Notes: generated by a model from the letters alone, not told the origin. A DNA stretch of 64,000 nt from Saprospiraceae bacterium (GCA_016787575.1 JAEUUO010000023.1:124001-188000); one strand, 5' to 3'. Shown: positions 26,212 to 37,395, numbered from the stretch's first letter. Numbers and translations are program-made.

Positions 26212-26682
26212 ATGTATACAGAGGAAATTCACAATTTACTGACTGCTAAATTCCAGGAAGAAAGCTTTCAGGATTGTTTTTTAGTTGACATTGAACAAAC
26301 TAAAAAATCCATCCGTATATTTATTGATGCGGACAGTGGTATTAATTTTGAAAAATGTCAAAAAATCAGTCGGTATCTGGAATCCCATTTCGATGAAAAA
26401 TCCTGGTTTGGAGATGACTATCTCCTGGAGGTTTCTTCACCCGGAATAGACAGACCGCTGCTATTTCCCAGACAATACAAAAAAAACATTGGGCGGGATT
26501 TGCAGCTAACATTAAATGACGGTTCACAAAGTCAGGCAACCATTAAAGAAGTAGCCGAAGATTATGTAATTGTAACACGCGAAGAAATTCGCAAAGAAGG
26601 AAAAAAGAAAGTAAAGGAAACTATAGAAACGCATTTACCTTATCATATCATTAAAGAAGCAAAAATTGTAATCAAAATTTAA
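26212..26682 (+). CDS. rimP: Ribosome maturation factor RimP
   Basis: A 156-residue 30S assembly factor. The signature segments are LVDIEQTKKSIRIFIDADSGINFEKCQKISRYLESHFD and YLLEVSSPGIDRPLLFPRQYKKNIGRDLQL, the RimP N- and C-terminal domains. It is the first gene of the classic rimP-nusA-infB operon, with 5 bp to nusA. The upstream promoter and attenuator-like hairpin suggest control of the whole operon at its leader. Confidence 0.95.
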   Translation: MYTEEIHNLLTAKFQEESFQDCFLVDIEQTKKSIRIFIDADSGINFEKCQKISRYLESHFDEKSWFGDDYLLEVSSPGIDRPLLFPRQYKKNIGRDLQLTLNDGSQSQATIKEVAEDYVIVTREEIRKEGKKKVKETIETHLPYHIIKEAKIVIKI

Positions 26683-26687
26683 GCAAG

Positions 26688-27923
26688 ATGAAACTTGTAG
26701 AAACTTTTGCAGAATTTAAAGCCGGAAAAAATATAGACCGCCCTACACTCATGCGGGTGTTGGAAGATGTATTCCGCTCCCTTATCAGGAAAAAATACGG
26801 ATCAGATGAAAATTTCAATGTGATCGTAAATACACAGAAAGGGGATTTGGAAATTTGGCGTATCCGTAAAATTGTTCCGGATGGCGAGGTGACCGATGAT
26901 CTTAAAGAAATAGCTATTTCTGAAGCCCTCTCCATTGATGAAGATTATGAAGTTGGTCTTGAATGTTACGAGCAATTGGAATTGGATGACTTTGGAAGAC
27001 GTGCCATCATGGCTGCACGTCAAACCCTCGTTTCACGGGTTATGGAATTGGAAAAAGATGATGTGTACAAACGCTACAGCGAACGGGAAGGTGAAATGGT
27101 AATTGGAGAAGTCAACCAGGTTTTGAAAAAGGAATTTTTAATTATAGACGATGCAACCAGTAACGAATTGATTTTGCCTAAAACAGAAACCATCCGGGGT
27201 GATCATTTTAGAAAAGGAGATATCGTTCGTTCGGTCATTAAAAAAGTTGAATTGCGAAACAGCGTTCCGGTTATTACACTATCAAGAACAGACAGTAATT
27301 TTTTACAGCGTTTGATGGAACAGGAAGTTCCTGAGATTGAAGATGGTTTGATTGTCATACGAAAAATAGTAAGAATCCCCGGCGAACGTGCAAAAGTAGC
27401 AGTTGAATCATTTGATGACCGGATTGATCCGGTTGGAGCTTGTGTTGGTATGAAAGGTAGCAGAATTCATGGCATTGTACGTGAGTTGCGCAATGAAAAT
27501 ATTGATATTGTAAATTTTACCAACAATCAGACCCTGTATATTCAGCGATCGTTGACTCCTGCAAAAATCACAACCATTGAATTGGACGATGCAACAAAGA
27601 AAGCCAATGTGTATTTGAAAGCTGATCAGCTTTCATTGGCTATCGGTAAAGGTGGTGCAAATATCAAATTGGCATCTAAATTAACCGGATATGAAATCGA
27701 TGTGTATCGGGATCAGGAGGAAGGAGAATTGGATGATGTGGATCTGGATGAATTTACAGATGAAATTGAAGAATGGGTTATAGAGGCATTTAAAAAGATT
27801 GGATGTGATACGGCTCGAAGTGTATTAAATTTAAGTGTTGAAGAATTGGTTCGTAGAACAGATTTAGAAGAAGAAACCGTTCAGGAAGTAATTAAAATCC
27901 TGGATGAAGAATTTAAAGATTGA
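26688..27923 (+). CDS. nusA: Transcription termination/antitermination factor NusA
   Basis: A 411-residue RNA-polymerase-associated factor for pausing, termination and antitermination. N-terminal domain about 1-130 (with the AIMAARQTLVSRV helix), S1 domain about 135-200 (EGEMVIGEVNQVLKKEFLIID), two KH domains (about 205-345: RAKVAVESFDDRIDPVGACVGMKGSRI and LSLAIGKGGANIKLASKLTGYEIDV), and an acidic C-terminal segment with a helix-hairpin-helix-like ending. The GMKGSRI and GKGGANI loops are the RNA-binding GxxG motifs. Second gene of the operon; infB follows by 37 bp. Confidence 0.96.
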   Translation: MKLVETFAEFKAGKNIDRPTLMRVLEDVFRSLIRKKYGSDENFNVIVNTQKGDLEIWRIRKIVPDGEVTDDLKEIAISEALSIDEDYEVGLECYEQLELDDFGRRAIMAARQTLVSRVMELEKDDVYKRYSEREGEMVIGEVNQVLKKEFLIIDDATSNELILPKTETIRGDHFRKGDIVRSVIKKVELRNSVPVITLSRTDSNFLQRLMEQEVPEIEDGLIVIRKIVRIPGERAKVAVESFDDRIDPVGACVGMKGSRIHGIVRELRNENIDIVNFTNNQTLYIQRSLTPAKITTIELDDATKKANVYLKADQLSLAIGKGGANIKLASKLTGYEIDVYRDQEEGELDDVDLDEFTDEIEEWVIEAFKKIGCDTARSVLNLSVEELVRRTDLEEETVQEVIKILDEEFKD

Positions 27924-27960
27924 TTTTTATATTAAGCCTGAGGGCTTGCAACTATATTGA

Positions 27961-30660
27961 ATGAAGTTATTAGTTAAAGTAGCAACGGAGTTAAACGTCG
28001 GACTGCATACAGTCGTTGAACACTTGCAGAAAAAGGGTTTTGAGATTGATCAAAAACCTACTGCAAAAGTTACCGACGAAATGTATGCCGAGCTGTTAAA
28101 GGAATTTCAAGGATCTATCAAGGAGAAGGAAGCTGCTGACCTTCTTCAAAAAACCATACCAGTTGCTCCTGTTGTAACCAAGGAGAAACTCAAAGTTAAT
28201 TTGTTTGGAGATCCCACTCCAGCACCACCACCTCCTGGTCCAAAAGAGAAAGCGGAGCCTAAAAAGGATGCCATTCCGGAAGAAAAAACAGAGGAAGTCA
28301 TCAGCGCGAAAGTAGATGAAGAAAACAAACCAAAAATTAAGGTTGTAGGAAAAATTGATCTCGAAAAACCGGAGAAAAAGACCAAGAAGAAAACTAAAAA
28401 AGAAGAAGCAGTTGAAGCTCTACCGGTAAAAGAAGAAGCGGTCGTACCTGAAGTTGCTGCAGAAGAGGAAATAACACGCATCGAAGCGCCTCAATTAAAG
28501 GGTCTCAAAATACTTGGTAAAATTGATACCAATAAATTTAAAGAACCCTCCAAGAAAAAAGAAGAAGCTAAAAAACCGGCAGCTTCTTCAACTCCGGGTG
28601 CTTCTCAATCAAAGTCTACAGCAGAGTCTGAAGCAGACAAAAAGAAACGCAAACGCAAACGCAAAAAAGTTAATACCAACGAGTTTCAACCCGATGATCG
28701 TCGTGGAGGAGCACGCCGCCCTGAAGAGACGGTCAAGGAAGTTACTCAAAAAGAAATTGAAGATCAGATTAAGGCTACCATGGCACGTCTTAATTTGGGT
28801 GGAAAAAACAGACGTTCTAAAATCAGAAGAGACAAGCGGGTGGTGATGCGTGAAAAAGAAGAACTGAAACAATCAGCAGAAGATCATTCTGTATTGCAAT
28901 TAACCGAGTTTGTCACAGTGTCTGAATTGGCCAGTTTGATGAATATTCCGGTAACAGATATCATTATGACCTGTATGAATATGGGTATTATCGTATCTAT
29001 AAATCAGCGTCTGGATGCCGAAGTCATCGAAATTTTATCTGAAGAATTTGGTCACAAAATCGAATTTATCAGCGCAGAGGAAATAGATGAAGAAACTGAA
29101 GTTGAAGAAGAAGATCCAAATTTATTAGTTGAACGGGCACCAATTGTTACAGTCATGGGTCACGTAGATCATGGAAAAACTTCACTGCTTGACTATATCC
29201 GAAGTGCCAATGTAGCATCCGGTGAAGCAGGTGGAATTACCCAACACATAGGTGCCTATGAAGTTGTTGTAGGAAAAGATAAAAAGCACATTACGTTTTT
29301 AGATACACCGGGACACGAAGCTTTTACAGCAATGCGTGCACGGGGAGCAAAAGTTACTGACGTAGCGGTTATTATTGTTGCAGCAGATGACCGGATCATG
29401 CCTCAAACCAAGGAAGCAATCAGTCACGCTCAAGCTGCAAATGTACCCATGGTTTTTGCAATAAATAAAGTGGACAAAGCTGGAGCGGATCCAGAGCGGA
29501 TTAAAAATGAATTGTCTCAAATGAATTTATTGGTTGAAGAATGGGGTGGTAAATATCAATCTCAGGATATTTCTGCGAAAACCGGACAAGGCATTGAACA
29601 ATTGCTTGAAAAAATATTGCTGGAGGCTGAAGTACTCAACTTAAAAGCAAATCCATCCAGAATGGCTACCGGAACGGTTATTGAAGCATCTTTGGATAAG
29701 GGTCGTGGTTATGTAACCAAATTGTTGGTTCAGAATGGCAGTTTAAATAATGGCGACATCATCCTTGCAGGCGATCATGCCGGAAGGGTGAAGGCGATGT
29801 TTAATGAACGAGGACAAAAATTAAAAACAGCAGGACCTTCTACACCTGTAATGGTATTGGGATTGCAAGGCGCTCCAACAGCAGGTGAAAAATTTAAAGA
29901 AATGGAGGATGAAGCGGAAGCTCGCTTGTTGGCTAGCAAACGTTCACAAATTAATCGTGAACAAACCAACCGGGCATCCAAACGGATTTCATTGGATGAA
30001 GTAGGAAGACGATTGGCATTGGGTAATTTCAAAGAACTTAAATTAATCATAAAAGGGGATGTCGATGGTTCGGTGGAAGCCCTATCAGACAGTTTGATAA
30101 AGCTTTCAGTTGAATCCATCAAAGTAAGTGTCATTCACAAAGCGGTTGGTCAAATTGTTGATTCAGACATCTTATTGGCATCGGCATCTGATGCTATCAT
30201 TATAGGATTTCAGGTAAGGCCTTCACCCAGCGCAAGAGCCTTGGCAGAAAAGGAAGGTGTTGAAATTAAAATGTACTCCATTATTTACGAAGCGATTGAT
30301 GAGATCCGTGCTGCTATGGAAGGCATGCTCGAACCGACAAAAGTTGAAAAAATTGTTGGTCAGGCTGAAATCCGGGAAGTCTTTAAAGTTTCAAAAATTG
30401 GAACCATTGCTGGATGTATGGTTATTGATGGAAAAATTGCCCGTAACAACCCGATCCGGGTTATTCGAGACGGTATTGTAGTCTTTCCAAATCGGGAAGG
30501 AGCTACCGGTGAATTGGCTTCGCTCAAACGATTTAAGGATGATGCAAAGGAGGTGAAAGAAAATATGGAATGTGGTATTTCCGTTAAGAACTTTAACGAC
30601 ATTAAAGTGGGTGATATCATTGAAGCTATCGAGATCACTGAAGTGAAGCAGAAATTGTAA
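27961..30660 (+). CDS. infB: Translation initiation factor IF-2
   Basis: An 899-residue GTPase that places initiator tRNA on the ribosome. The N-terminal IF2_N domain (1-50, [24 protein letters not shown]) is followed by a long Lys/Glu/Pro-rich linker (about 60-290). The second IF2_N-like module is [21 protein letters not shown]. The G domain has GHVDHGKT at 400-407, DTPGHE (G3) and NKVD (G4). Domains II-IV follow, ending with the C-terminal tRNA-binding domain near the C-terminus. Length and layout are normal for Bacteroidota. Third gene of the operon. Confidence 0.97.
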   Translation: MKLLVKVATELNVGLHTVVEHLQKKGFEIDQKPTAKVTDEMYAELLKEFQGSIKEKEAADLLQKTIPVAPVVTKEKLKVNLFGDPTPAPPPPGPKEKAEPKKDAIPEEKTEEVISAKVDEENKPKIKVVGKIDLEKPEKKTKKKTKKEEAVEALPVKEEAVVPEVAAEEEITRIEAPQLKGLKILGKIDTNKFKEPSKKKEEAKKPAASSTPGASQSKSTAESEADKKKRKRKRKKVNTNEFQPDDRRGGARRPEETVKEVTQKEIEDQIKATMARLNLGGKNRRSKIRRDKRVVMREKEELKQSAEDHSVLQLTEFVTVSELASLMNIPVTDIIMTCMNMGIIVSINQRLDAEVIEILSEEFGHKIEFISAEEIDEETEVEEEDPNLLVERAPIVTVMGHVDHGKTSLLDYIRSANVASGEAGGITQHIGAYEVVVGKDKKHITFLDTPGHEAFTAMRARGAKVTDVAVIIVAADDRIMPQTKEAISHAQAANVPMVFAINKVDKAGADPERIKNELSQMNLLVEEWGGKYQSQDISAKTGQGIEQLLEKILLEAEVLNLKANPSRMATGTVIEASLDKGRGYVTKLLVQNGSLNNGDIILAGDHAGRVKAMFNERGQKLKTAGPSTPVMVLGLQGAPTAGEKFKEMEDEAEARLLASKRSQINREQTNRASKRISLDEVGRRLALGNFKELKLIIKGDVDGSVEALSDSLIKLSVESIKVSVIHKAVGQIVDSDILLASASDAIIIGFQVRPSPSARALAEKEGVEIKMYSIIYEAIDEIRAAMEGMLEPTKVEKIVGQAEIREVFKVSKIGTIAGCMVIDGKIARNNPIRVIRDGIVVFPNREGATGELASLKRFKDDAKEVKENMECGISVKNFNDIKVGDIIEAIEITEVKQKL

Positions 30661-30734
30661 TCCACTGCTTTTAAATTTTCTAGTTTAAAGAAATAGGTTT
30701 TTATATATTTATATATCTACACCTCAGCTTAAAT

Positions 30735-30751
30735 CTGTAAAATTTTTACAG
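30735..30751. terminator. Palindrome 3' of infB, possible terminator
   Basis: CTGTAAAATTTTTACAG is a near-perfect palindrome in the AT-rich gap after infB. Without a GC-rich stem it is only a weak candidate. Confidence 0.25.
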
Positions 30752-30799
30752 TATGTAAAATTTTATTTCAAAAAATGCAATCAGCTTAATACCGCGGAC

Positions 30800-31165
30800 A
30801 TGAAAAAATTAATCATCCTGTTGCCATTCTGTTTGATGTTTCTTTTTTGTGCTTGTTGGCCCAAATACAAACCGCATCGCGTTGTGATAGAGGATGATTT
30901 TATTGAAGTTGAATTTGGCCGCAAAATGTCTCGCGAATTATTGGACTCTATTGCGCAAGCCGTCGGAAAAAAAGGCATCAGCTTAAGTTATCCCGATTTA
31001 TTTTATGATGGAGACGTTTTGTCTAAAATAAAAATTCAGGTAATCGATGGGAGGGAAGTTGGACAAGCCACCTACAATTTTGTTTATAAGGGAAAACCAT
31101 TTGGGTTTAGAATAAATCATCGTCCGGGTGCGCAAATACCCATGGTCATTGGAGAATTGCAGTAA
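30800..31165 (+). CDS. Small exported protein, probable lipoprotein
   Basis: A 121-residue protein of no family I recognise. It starts with a signal sequence (MKKLIILLPFCLMFLF) and has two cysteines (17 and 19) at the end of the hydrophobic stretch, so a lipoprotein is likely although the lipobox is not standard. The mature part (VVIEDDFIEVEFGRKMSRELLDSIAQAV, SYPDLFYDGDVLSKIKIQVIDG) alternates strands and short helices and might be a small alpha/beta domain. It lies 140 bp after infB and is probably transcribed separately. Confidence 0.7.
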   Translation: MKKLIILLPFCLMFLFCACWPKYKPHRVVIEDDFIEVEFGRKMSRELLDSIAQAVGKKGISLSYPDLFYDGDVLSKIKIQVIDGREVGQATYNFVYKGKPFGFRINHRPGAQIPMVIGELQ

Positions 31166-31246
31166 TTAGAAAGAAGGCCTACCTAAGTTTTAGGTTTCTT
31201 TAATTCTTATTGAAAGAAATGTTTCTTAAATTAATTTACTATTAAA

Positions 31247-33025
31247 TTAAAATTTGAGAATTTGTGTTGTTATTAAAATAAGGCCAACTTCTTTAATACA
31301 CAATATATGATATCCAGGCAATAATTCTGAGGTCTGTATAAAATTACTACCCTGATATACTTTTTGTTTTAATATCAAGCGACCATTTAAATCATAGATT
31401 TCCAGAAATGAATTTTGAGGATTGTAATCTAAAATATTTACAACCAGGAAATCTTTGCAAGGATTAGGCCAAGTATTAATTGTAACAGACCCTGGATTTT
31501 TAGAATCTACCGTCCCTATTTGAATGCTCCGACACAGAGTGTCAGCACCAAATTGATTTTTAACAATCAAACAGACATTATAGATCCCATTGGAAGTAAA
31601 TTTATGCGTAGGATTTAATTCAGTACTAGTATTTGAAATGCTTGCAGGATCTCCAAAATCCCAGTACCAATTTTCTACATTATAAGCACTTAAATCTTTA
31701 AAATAAAATTGAAGATGGTTGCTCGTATCCTGATTATACCTCCAATGGCACCAAGGTACATTATCTATTCCTAAAGTATCACAGGAACTGCCATCTATTG
31801 GTCCCAATCTGAAATTTGGAAAAACCGGAATGCTTATTTTCATTGTAGGACAAAATATATCGTGTTGTTTGAAATTACATAATGGGGTGGCATGATTTGG
31901 ATCGTGAAGAGTATGAAGGGACCTAAAGCCAACTATTGTATGCATATAAGCTTTACCATCAGGAGCTTGAGAAAGAGATCCAAATTGGGTTATCCCAACA
32001 AAATTTCTACCTAAGTCTTCTTGAAAGCCATCATAGTAATCAACAACCTTTCGATTTTGTGGAAGGCCATTGATTACATCAAATTGATATAAGGTATCTA
32101 AACAAGCATAGTAGAAATAGCTATCATTTTTTGAAAACATTGCACCTGCATACCATTGGTCGATTTGGAAGGGTAATTTTATATTTAAATAATTAGATAA
32201 TACCCCACTGCATCGGTCAAAATTAAACCAATTCAGATAATAAAATGCTTTTAGACGATCTGCCCGGGCACTAGCAAAGATACTGCCATCATTAGAGAAA
32301 ACATTTTGTCCTGCTTCACCTCTTGATTTTAATTTTGGAAAATCAAATCGATGTTTTAATTCGACTCCTTTGGGAGAAATTAAAAAAACAAAATATTCCA
32401 GTCGCGTATCCTTACAACAGAGCAGCCACCAATCCCGCCCATTTGCGTGTTTTATTGCTGACAGACTAGTATCATCCAATGTATCTTGAAGTATTTTGAT
32501 CCTTCTTTTAAGCATTTTGCCATTTCCTTGATTTGCGGACATGTCAACAATGGAATATTCAAGATACTTATCGCTGAGTCCAAAATTTTCAAAATAGAAC
32601 GTAATTTTATTGAATGCCAAATATTGATTTTTATGACCGGGAAAAGGTAAGATTAACGTTCCTTGAAAGGACCCAGTTCCAAAGGAAGGGTATTTTTGAG
32701 AAGGTTCATCGGTAAGTTGGTCAGCATTTTCCATTAAACTATCATTTGGACCTTCAACATAAGCCCCATTAAATGAAAATAAATACTTACCATTTTCATC
32801 ACAAATATTTGAAGTATTAGCTAAAAAATCTATTCGTTTGTATTTTGATTCATAAAAAATGGGATTGCCATCCTGAGTATTAAAATCCATAAAAGAACAA
32901 CCCCAACCGGTATCTAAGGGATTGTCTGCGCTGCTATAACCCATGATCCATTTGAAGTCGTATTTTTGAGAAAATATGGGAGAAGAAAAAAGAAGAAATA
33001 TTGGAATTAAATTTTGCAATTTCAT
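31247..33025 (-). CDS. Secreted PKD-domain protein with type A T9SS sorting domain
   Basis: A 592-residue exported protein, signal peptide about 1-19. The first 400 residues appear to be a beta-propeller-like region with repeated 'fixed-format' strands (YLAFNKITFYFENF, GRDWWLLCCKDTRLEYFVFL). A PKD domain follows at about 420-500 (WYWDFGDPASISNTSTELNPTHKF...YNVCLIVKNQFG). The C-terminus (TINTWPNPCKDFLVVNILD...GYHILCIKE) is a type A T9SS sorting domain with WPNP replacing the common YPNP. It lies 74 bp downstream of the beta-helix cargo gene on the same strand. Role unknown; likely surface-exposed. Confidence 0.82.
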   Translation of the reverse strand: MKLQNLIPIFLLFSSPIFSQKYDFKWIMGYSSADNPLDTGWGCSFMDFNTQDGNPIFYESKYKRIDFLANTSNICDENGKYLFSFNGAYVEGPNDSLMENADQLTDEPSQKYPSFGTGSFQGTLILPFPGHKNQYLAFNKITFYFENFGLSDKYLEYSIVDMSANQGNGKMLKRRIKILQDTLDDTSLSAIKHANGRDWWLLCCKDTRLEYFVFLISPKGVELKHRFDFPKLKSRGEAGQNVFSNDGSIFASARADRLKAFYYLNWFNFDRCSGVLSNYLNIKLPFQIDQWYAGAMFSKNDSYFYYACLDTLYQFDVINGLPQNRKVVDYYDGFQEDLGRNFVGITQFGSLSQAPDGKAYMHTIVGFRSLHTLHDPNHATPLCNFKQHDIFCPTMKISIPVFPNFRLGPIDGSSCDTLGIDNVPWCHWRYNQDTSNHLQFYFKDLSAYNVENWYWDFGDPASISNTSTELNPTHKFTSNGIYNVCLIVKNQFGADTLCRSIQIGTVDSKNPGSVTINTWPNPCKDFLVVNILDYNPQNSFLEIYDLNGRLILKQKVYQGSNFIQTSELLPGYHILCIKEVGLILITTQILKF

Positions 33026-33099
33026 ATTCAGTATTTAAATGGCCGGAGTACCCATATATTGTAATACTCCGGCTTTAAAAAAATAAGTTAAAAATGGAA

Positions 33100-35868
33100 T
33101 TATCTAAGAATTAAAATTTTATCCGCAAATTCAATTTTATTTGAATTGACTATACGTAGCAAATAATTTCCTGCTAATTCAGTATCTAAATTTAAAGTGA
33201 AAAACTTTTTAGTTTTTTCCAATTTCAATTTATAACTGATTTTACCTTGCATATCAACCAGTTCAAGCCAATGATCCAATGCCGAATCAGGGGAATCAAA
33301 ATATATGTTTAAGATACCTGAATTTGGATTGGGATTAATTCGCACAATTGCGTCAGAATGATGAATGATTCTATTTCTAACCGCCATTGAAGTATCCAGA
33401 CATGCTAAATCATCATATATTGGATCATCGATCAACTGGTAGAGACCTCTTGCTTTGTAAACAATACTGCCTCCTAAACGAGGGCATTGTTCTGCAACCT
33501 CTTCCAAATCTGCTGTTTGGCCGATTGTAAATGTATAGTCATCTTCACCAAGATAATTTAGGTAAACTTCATTAGTTACTATTTCATTGGTATCAATAAT
33601 ATTATCAGGACTGATCAAACTGTTGGCATACAATAGATCGTCTTTAGTATCTACAATCTGATCTATATGATCGTATAAAACTTCCAGGTAATCTTGTAAA
33701 AAGGTATCCATGCTGACCAATTGACTTACTCGCAAATTCGTAATGCTGATGCTGTCGCCTTCACTTCCGGCCAATACCAGGAGGCTATCTAGGACTCTGA
33801 TTGAATCACTTGAATATTTAATCCCAGAGTAAGCGGCATTCAGAATACTTTGTTGTGTTGACGTATAACTCAACATTGTGTCAATTTCTAATTGAAGTTC
33901 CAATAAATCAGCGTATGAACTGCTACTACTTGCAGTATAAAAACTATCCACATAGCCGTTTTGAGAATGTGAACCTGCATCAAAATACATTCGTTCCAAC
34001 AAATGTCTGCGTGCTTCATAATCCAAACTGAAACCATATTCCCCAGCAGCCATCTGCCCTCTGGCGACATACTCATCTCCGGAGTCAATATCTGCAAAAT
34101 TGATATCCCGATCTGAAGCTAAAAATTCGGGATCACAACTTGCATCATTTTCGCAGCTTGGCGCATAGCCATCATCTAAGAAAAACCAATTACCAGCAGA
34201 ATTATTGCATGATTGAATTGGATAAATATTGTAAGGCCATAATGGTGTATTGCAGGTTTGAACATTAAAAATTGAATTTTGTATTTCTTTACCAATTCCA
34301 TTATTTATCGCTCCTCCTTTATATTGAGTAGGAGATGGAAAACTACCGTTCCAATTATTGCCCTGATGATTTTGTAAACCCATCAAGGTAGAACTGGCAA
34401 GAATTAAACCTCCATTGATACCTCTGATTTCATTGTGAGAGAAACCATTTGGCCGCGTGCAGTTACCAATAAACTGATACCCGTAATCCATTCCATCTAC
34501 TACATTGCTGCAAAATTGATTGTTCCTTCCATTATAAGAATGAAATCCGATCGGCTTTCCATTGTCTCCTCCCGATATTACATTGTTTTCAATGATAAAG
34601 CCATCCCTGCTGTCCATGTGTAAAATACCAACGCCCGCATGGGATGCATCGCTGTAATCCGAAAATTCAATGGTATTGTATCCAACTCCAATATTGGTAC
34701 AATCACGTATGTCAATTCCGATGGAGTTTGAATGCACATTGATTTCATTCCAACTGATTACAGATCCTAAACTGCGATGCCCTAAAAGAAATAATTTAAT
34801 GCCAAAAAATCCTTCTGAACGAAATGGTGTTGTGCCATTGGTTGAAATTTGGTTATAACTGATCAAGGGTCCGATCAATGCAGTAGGTAAAATTATTTGA
34901 ATACCAAAATCACTGACATGATGGATTTCATTGTTTAGAATTACTGGAGTATGTGCAGAATTTCTGTCATTAACTCCAACTTGAACTTCGCTGATTTCAT
35001 TAAATGAAATATCATTTAATTTTGAATAATAACCTGAAATACCAGCAATGGCATTGGTAATGGTATCGTGCGTTGCTTTTAAACTGGAATATTTTACAAG
35101 AATTCCAACTGAAACCGGTTTGTCAAAAGTCCAATTTGTCACCGAATGTGACAACATATTGGAAATGATCAATTGATGACATTCCAAATTGCTGTATGTC
35201 CCATAAACACCCACTTTAAAGTTACTAATATAATTTCGGAACAAAGGACTTATAGTAGCTTGAGAACCAATAATAACATTTGCATTATTGATTAAAAATC
35301 CAGCATATGCTTTTCCGGCAGGATCAGGACTCATTCCAGAATAATTTGGAAAACGAAGTGAACCAGCACTTAAAGTTAACGTTGCCGGGTTGTCATAGGT
35401 ATTATTCTGACATAACAATCGTACATTTTGAATAGCGGTAGATGAATTGCCTGTAGGAATATAAAATCCAACATAATTGTGTAAAAAATCATTGTTGTAC
35501 ATAGTTACATACGAAGTGCCTTCAGCTCTGACAGCATATTGAGCATCCCGAATTTCACTGTCTGAAATCCAAACACGTCCGCCATTTAATGTGCGAATCC
35601 CTTTCCAAAGGGTATCGCAAGAATGTAAATTGCTATTTGATACTGTCAATCTTTTTAAACTTAAAATGGTAATTTGTGATCCGGCTTCCATTTCAAATGT
35701 ACAATTATCTACCAATACATTGATATTGATTTCAACATTTCCTTTGATAACATAACAACCAGGACTTAATACGCTGCCTGTATATGATGAAATACTTGTT
35801 GTTGTATTTGTTTGTCCAATTATATTTGGAGAACCTACACTGCAATTACATCCACTATATAATGACAT
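33100..35868 (-). CDS. Large beta-helix surface protein with type A T9SS sorting domain
   Basis: A 922-residue protein built mostly of a right-handed parallel beta-helix (about 30-560, repeated short strands with N/I/G turns such as NEIHHVSDFGIQI, NVISGGDNGKPIG). A helical segment follows (about 600-790), and a type A T9SS domain ends the protein (RINPNPNSGILNIYFD). The frame from the first ATG, 35868, has no signal peptide. Directly upstream in the same frame lies a hydrophobic stretch (PTAILVGFIFLSSLILP) that looks like one, but it has no ATG/GTG/TTG start; it runs from a stop at 36070-36072 and crosses a 10-G tract at 36050-36059. The true N-terminus may depend on that tract or be obscured by an indel. 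Confidence 0.8.
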   Translation of the reverse strand: MSLYSGCNCSVGSPNIIGQTNTTTSISSYTGSVLSPGCYVIKGNVEININVLVDNCTFEMEAGSQITILSLKRLTVSNSNLHSCDTLWKGIRTLNGGRVWISDSEIRDAQYAVRAEGTSYVTMYNNDFLHNYVGFYIPTGNSSTAIQNVRLLCQNNTYDNPATLTLSAGSLRFPNYSGMSPDPAGKAYAGFLINNANVIIGSQATISPLFRNYISNFKVGVYGTYSNLECHQLIISNMLSHSVTNWTFDKPVSVGILVKYSSLKATHDTITNAIAGISGYYSKLNDISFNEISEVQVGVNDRNSAHTPVILNNEIHHVSDFGIQIILPTALIGPLISYNQISTNGTTPFRSEGFFGIKLFLLGHRSLGSVISWNEINVHSNSIGIDIRDCTNIGVGYNTIEFSDYSDASHAGVGILHMDSRDGFIIENNVISGGDNGKPIGFHSYNGRNNQFCSNVVDGMDYGYQFIGNCTRPNGFSHNEIRGINGGLILASSTLMGLQNHQGNNWNGSFPSPTQYKGGAINNGIGKEIQNSIFNVQTCNTPLWPYNIYPIQSCNNSAGNWFFLDDGYAPSCENDASCDPEFLASDRDINFADIDSGDEYVARGQMAAGEYGFSLDYEARRHLLERMYFDAGSHSQNGYVDSFYTASSSSSYADLLELQLEIDTMLSYTSTQQSILNAAYSGIKYSSDSIRVLDSLLVLAGSEGDSISITNLRVSQLVSMDTFLQDYLEVLYDHIDQIVDTKDDLLYANSLISPDNIIDTNEIVTNEVYLNYLGEDDYTFTIGQTADLEEVAEQCPRLGGSIVYKARGLYQLIDDPIYDDLACLDTSMAVRNRIIHHSDAIVRINPNPNSGILNIYFDSPDSALDHWLELVDMQGKISYKLKLEKTKKFFTLNLDTELAGNYLLRIVNSNKIEFADKILILR

Positions 35869-36295
35869 AGGTAAAATCAGACTGCTCAGAAAAATGAATC
35901 CAACTAAAATTGCAGTTGGAATGCAATATTTAGTTGCATATTCCGCTATGCCCTTTATACAATTTTTTATAAACCATACTAAATGGGCCCAATTTAATTT
36001 TTTTAAAAAGGAACTTTTCCAATCATCGCAAAATAAAATTTTGAAAATTGGGGGGGGGGCGAAATAAAATTAAAGATCTCATAAAAAAGTATTTAAAAAT
36101 GAAAAAATCTTATGAGTCTTTGAATATTGAATTTAAGTGTTTGGTATTGCTAATTTATTATATTTTATTAAAAAACCAAGAACTTTAACATATATAATTT
36201 TGGTAAATATATTTTTTTAACTAGTTAAGCTTTATTTTAAAATTGAATTCGAGCGAGTAAATATTTTAAAAAAATTAATTCAATTACAATTCTTT
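35869..36295 (-). other. 427-bp gap: signal-peptide coding stretch and 10-G tract
   Basis: On the minus strand, 35869-36069 is an open frame contiguous with the beta-helix gene and coding a hydrophobic export-type segment. An ATG at 36080-36082 is one frame off: it would enter this frame if the G tract (36050-36059) had 9 or 12 bases instead of 10. With 10, that ATG reads about 19 codons to a stop. Further right, to the aldolase gene, only AT-rich sequence without a gene was seen. Confidence 0.6.
36050..36059. repeat. Homopolymer tract, ten G on the plus strand
   Basis: Ten consecutive G (C on the coding strand of the beta-helix gene) in an otherwise AT-rich gap. Such tracts are prone to slipped-strand length changes and also to assembly errors. 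Confidence 0.9.
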
Positions 36296-37369
36296 TTAAG
36301 CCACAGTTATGCTACTATCCAAATACACATTCTGAATCGCATTTAAAATTTCAACACCTTCGCTCATTGGTTTTTGAAATGCTTTGCGACCGGATATCAA
36401 TCCCATGCCACCGGCGCGTTTGTTTATAACAGCTGTAGTTACTGCTTCTTGCAAATCCGTGCTTCCTTTGGATTCACCGCCACTATTGATTAAACCAACG
36501 CGGCCCATATAACAATTGGCTACCTGGTAACGGCACAGGTCGATAGGATGATCGCTGCTTAATTCGGAATACATTTTTGGATTGAGTTTGCCATAAGAAG
36601 ATCCGCCCATATTTAAAGCGGTATAGCCACCATTGTTGGTTGGTAATTTTTGTTTGATGATATCCGCCTGAATGGTTACTCCCAAGTGATTCGCTTGTCC
36701 GGTAAGATCAGCAGCATTGTGATAGTCTGTGCCATCTTTTTTAAAGGATGCATTGCGCAAATAACACCAAAGCACGGTTACCATACCCAATTGATGTGCT
36801 TCTTCAAATGCATTGGCGATTTCAACAATTTGACGGGTACTTTGATCGGAACCAAAATAAATGGTGGCGCCTATGCCTACTGCTCCCATATTCCAAGCAT
36901 CCCGTACCTTTCCAAATAAAATCTGGTCTGCTTTATTTGGGTAGGTCAGCAATTCGTTGTGATTTGCTTTTACTATAAAAGGAATTTTATGCGCATATTT
37001 TCTGGAAACAGATGCCAAAACACCAAAGGTTGATGCAACGGCATTGCAACCTCCTTCGATGGCCAATTTGACAATATTTTCCGGATCAAAATAGATAGGA
37101 TTGGGTGCAAAAGAAGCGCCTGCACTGTGTTCGATACCCTGATCTACCGGTAATATGGATACATAGCCACTAGATCCCAAACGACCACTGTTTAAAATAG
37201 CTTGCATGCTTCTTAAAACCTGATTGCTGCGATTGCTTAAAGCCCAAGCCTGGTCCAAATGCTGGTTTGAAGGCAAATGCAACCGGTCTTTCGCTATGGT
37301 TTTACATTGATGTTCCAAATAATAAGCTGCTTTATCAGCTAATAATTCTGCGGTAGTTTTATTGGACAT
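36296..37369 (-). CDS. Class I fructose-bisphosphate aldolase (FbaB/DhnA type)
   Basis: A 357-residue archaeal-type class I aldolase, which cleaves fructose-1,6-bisphosphate to triose phosphates using a lysine Schiff base. Signature segments: [17 protein letters not shown] (phosphate/substrate loop), [42 protein letters not shown] (the last lysine region is a plausible Schiff-base site, not proven from sequence) and [14 protein letters not shown]. There is no signal peptide. The downstream neighbours are unrelated. Its promoter is not obvious. Confidence 0.9.
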   Translation of the reverse strand: MSNKTTAELLADKAAYYLEHQCKTIAKDRLHLPSNQHLDQAWALSNRSNQVLRSMQAILNSGRLGSSGYVSILPVDQGIEHSAGASFAPNPIYFDPENIVKLAIEGGCNAVASTFGVLASVSRKYAHKIPFIVKANHNELLTYPNKADQILFGKVRDAWNMGAVGIGATIYFGSDQSTRQIVEIANAFEEAHQLGMVTVLWCYLRNASFKKDGTDYHNAADLTGQANHLGVTIQADIIKQKLPTNNGGYTALNMGGSSYGKLNPKMYSELSSDHPIDLCRYQVANCYMGRVGLINSGGESKGSTDLQEAVTTAVINKRAGGMGLISGRKAFQKPMSEGVEILNAIQNVYLDSSITVA

Positions 37370-37395
37370 AGATAAAAAACGATGGGATGGTCAAA

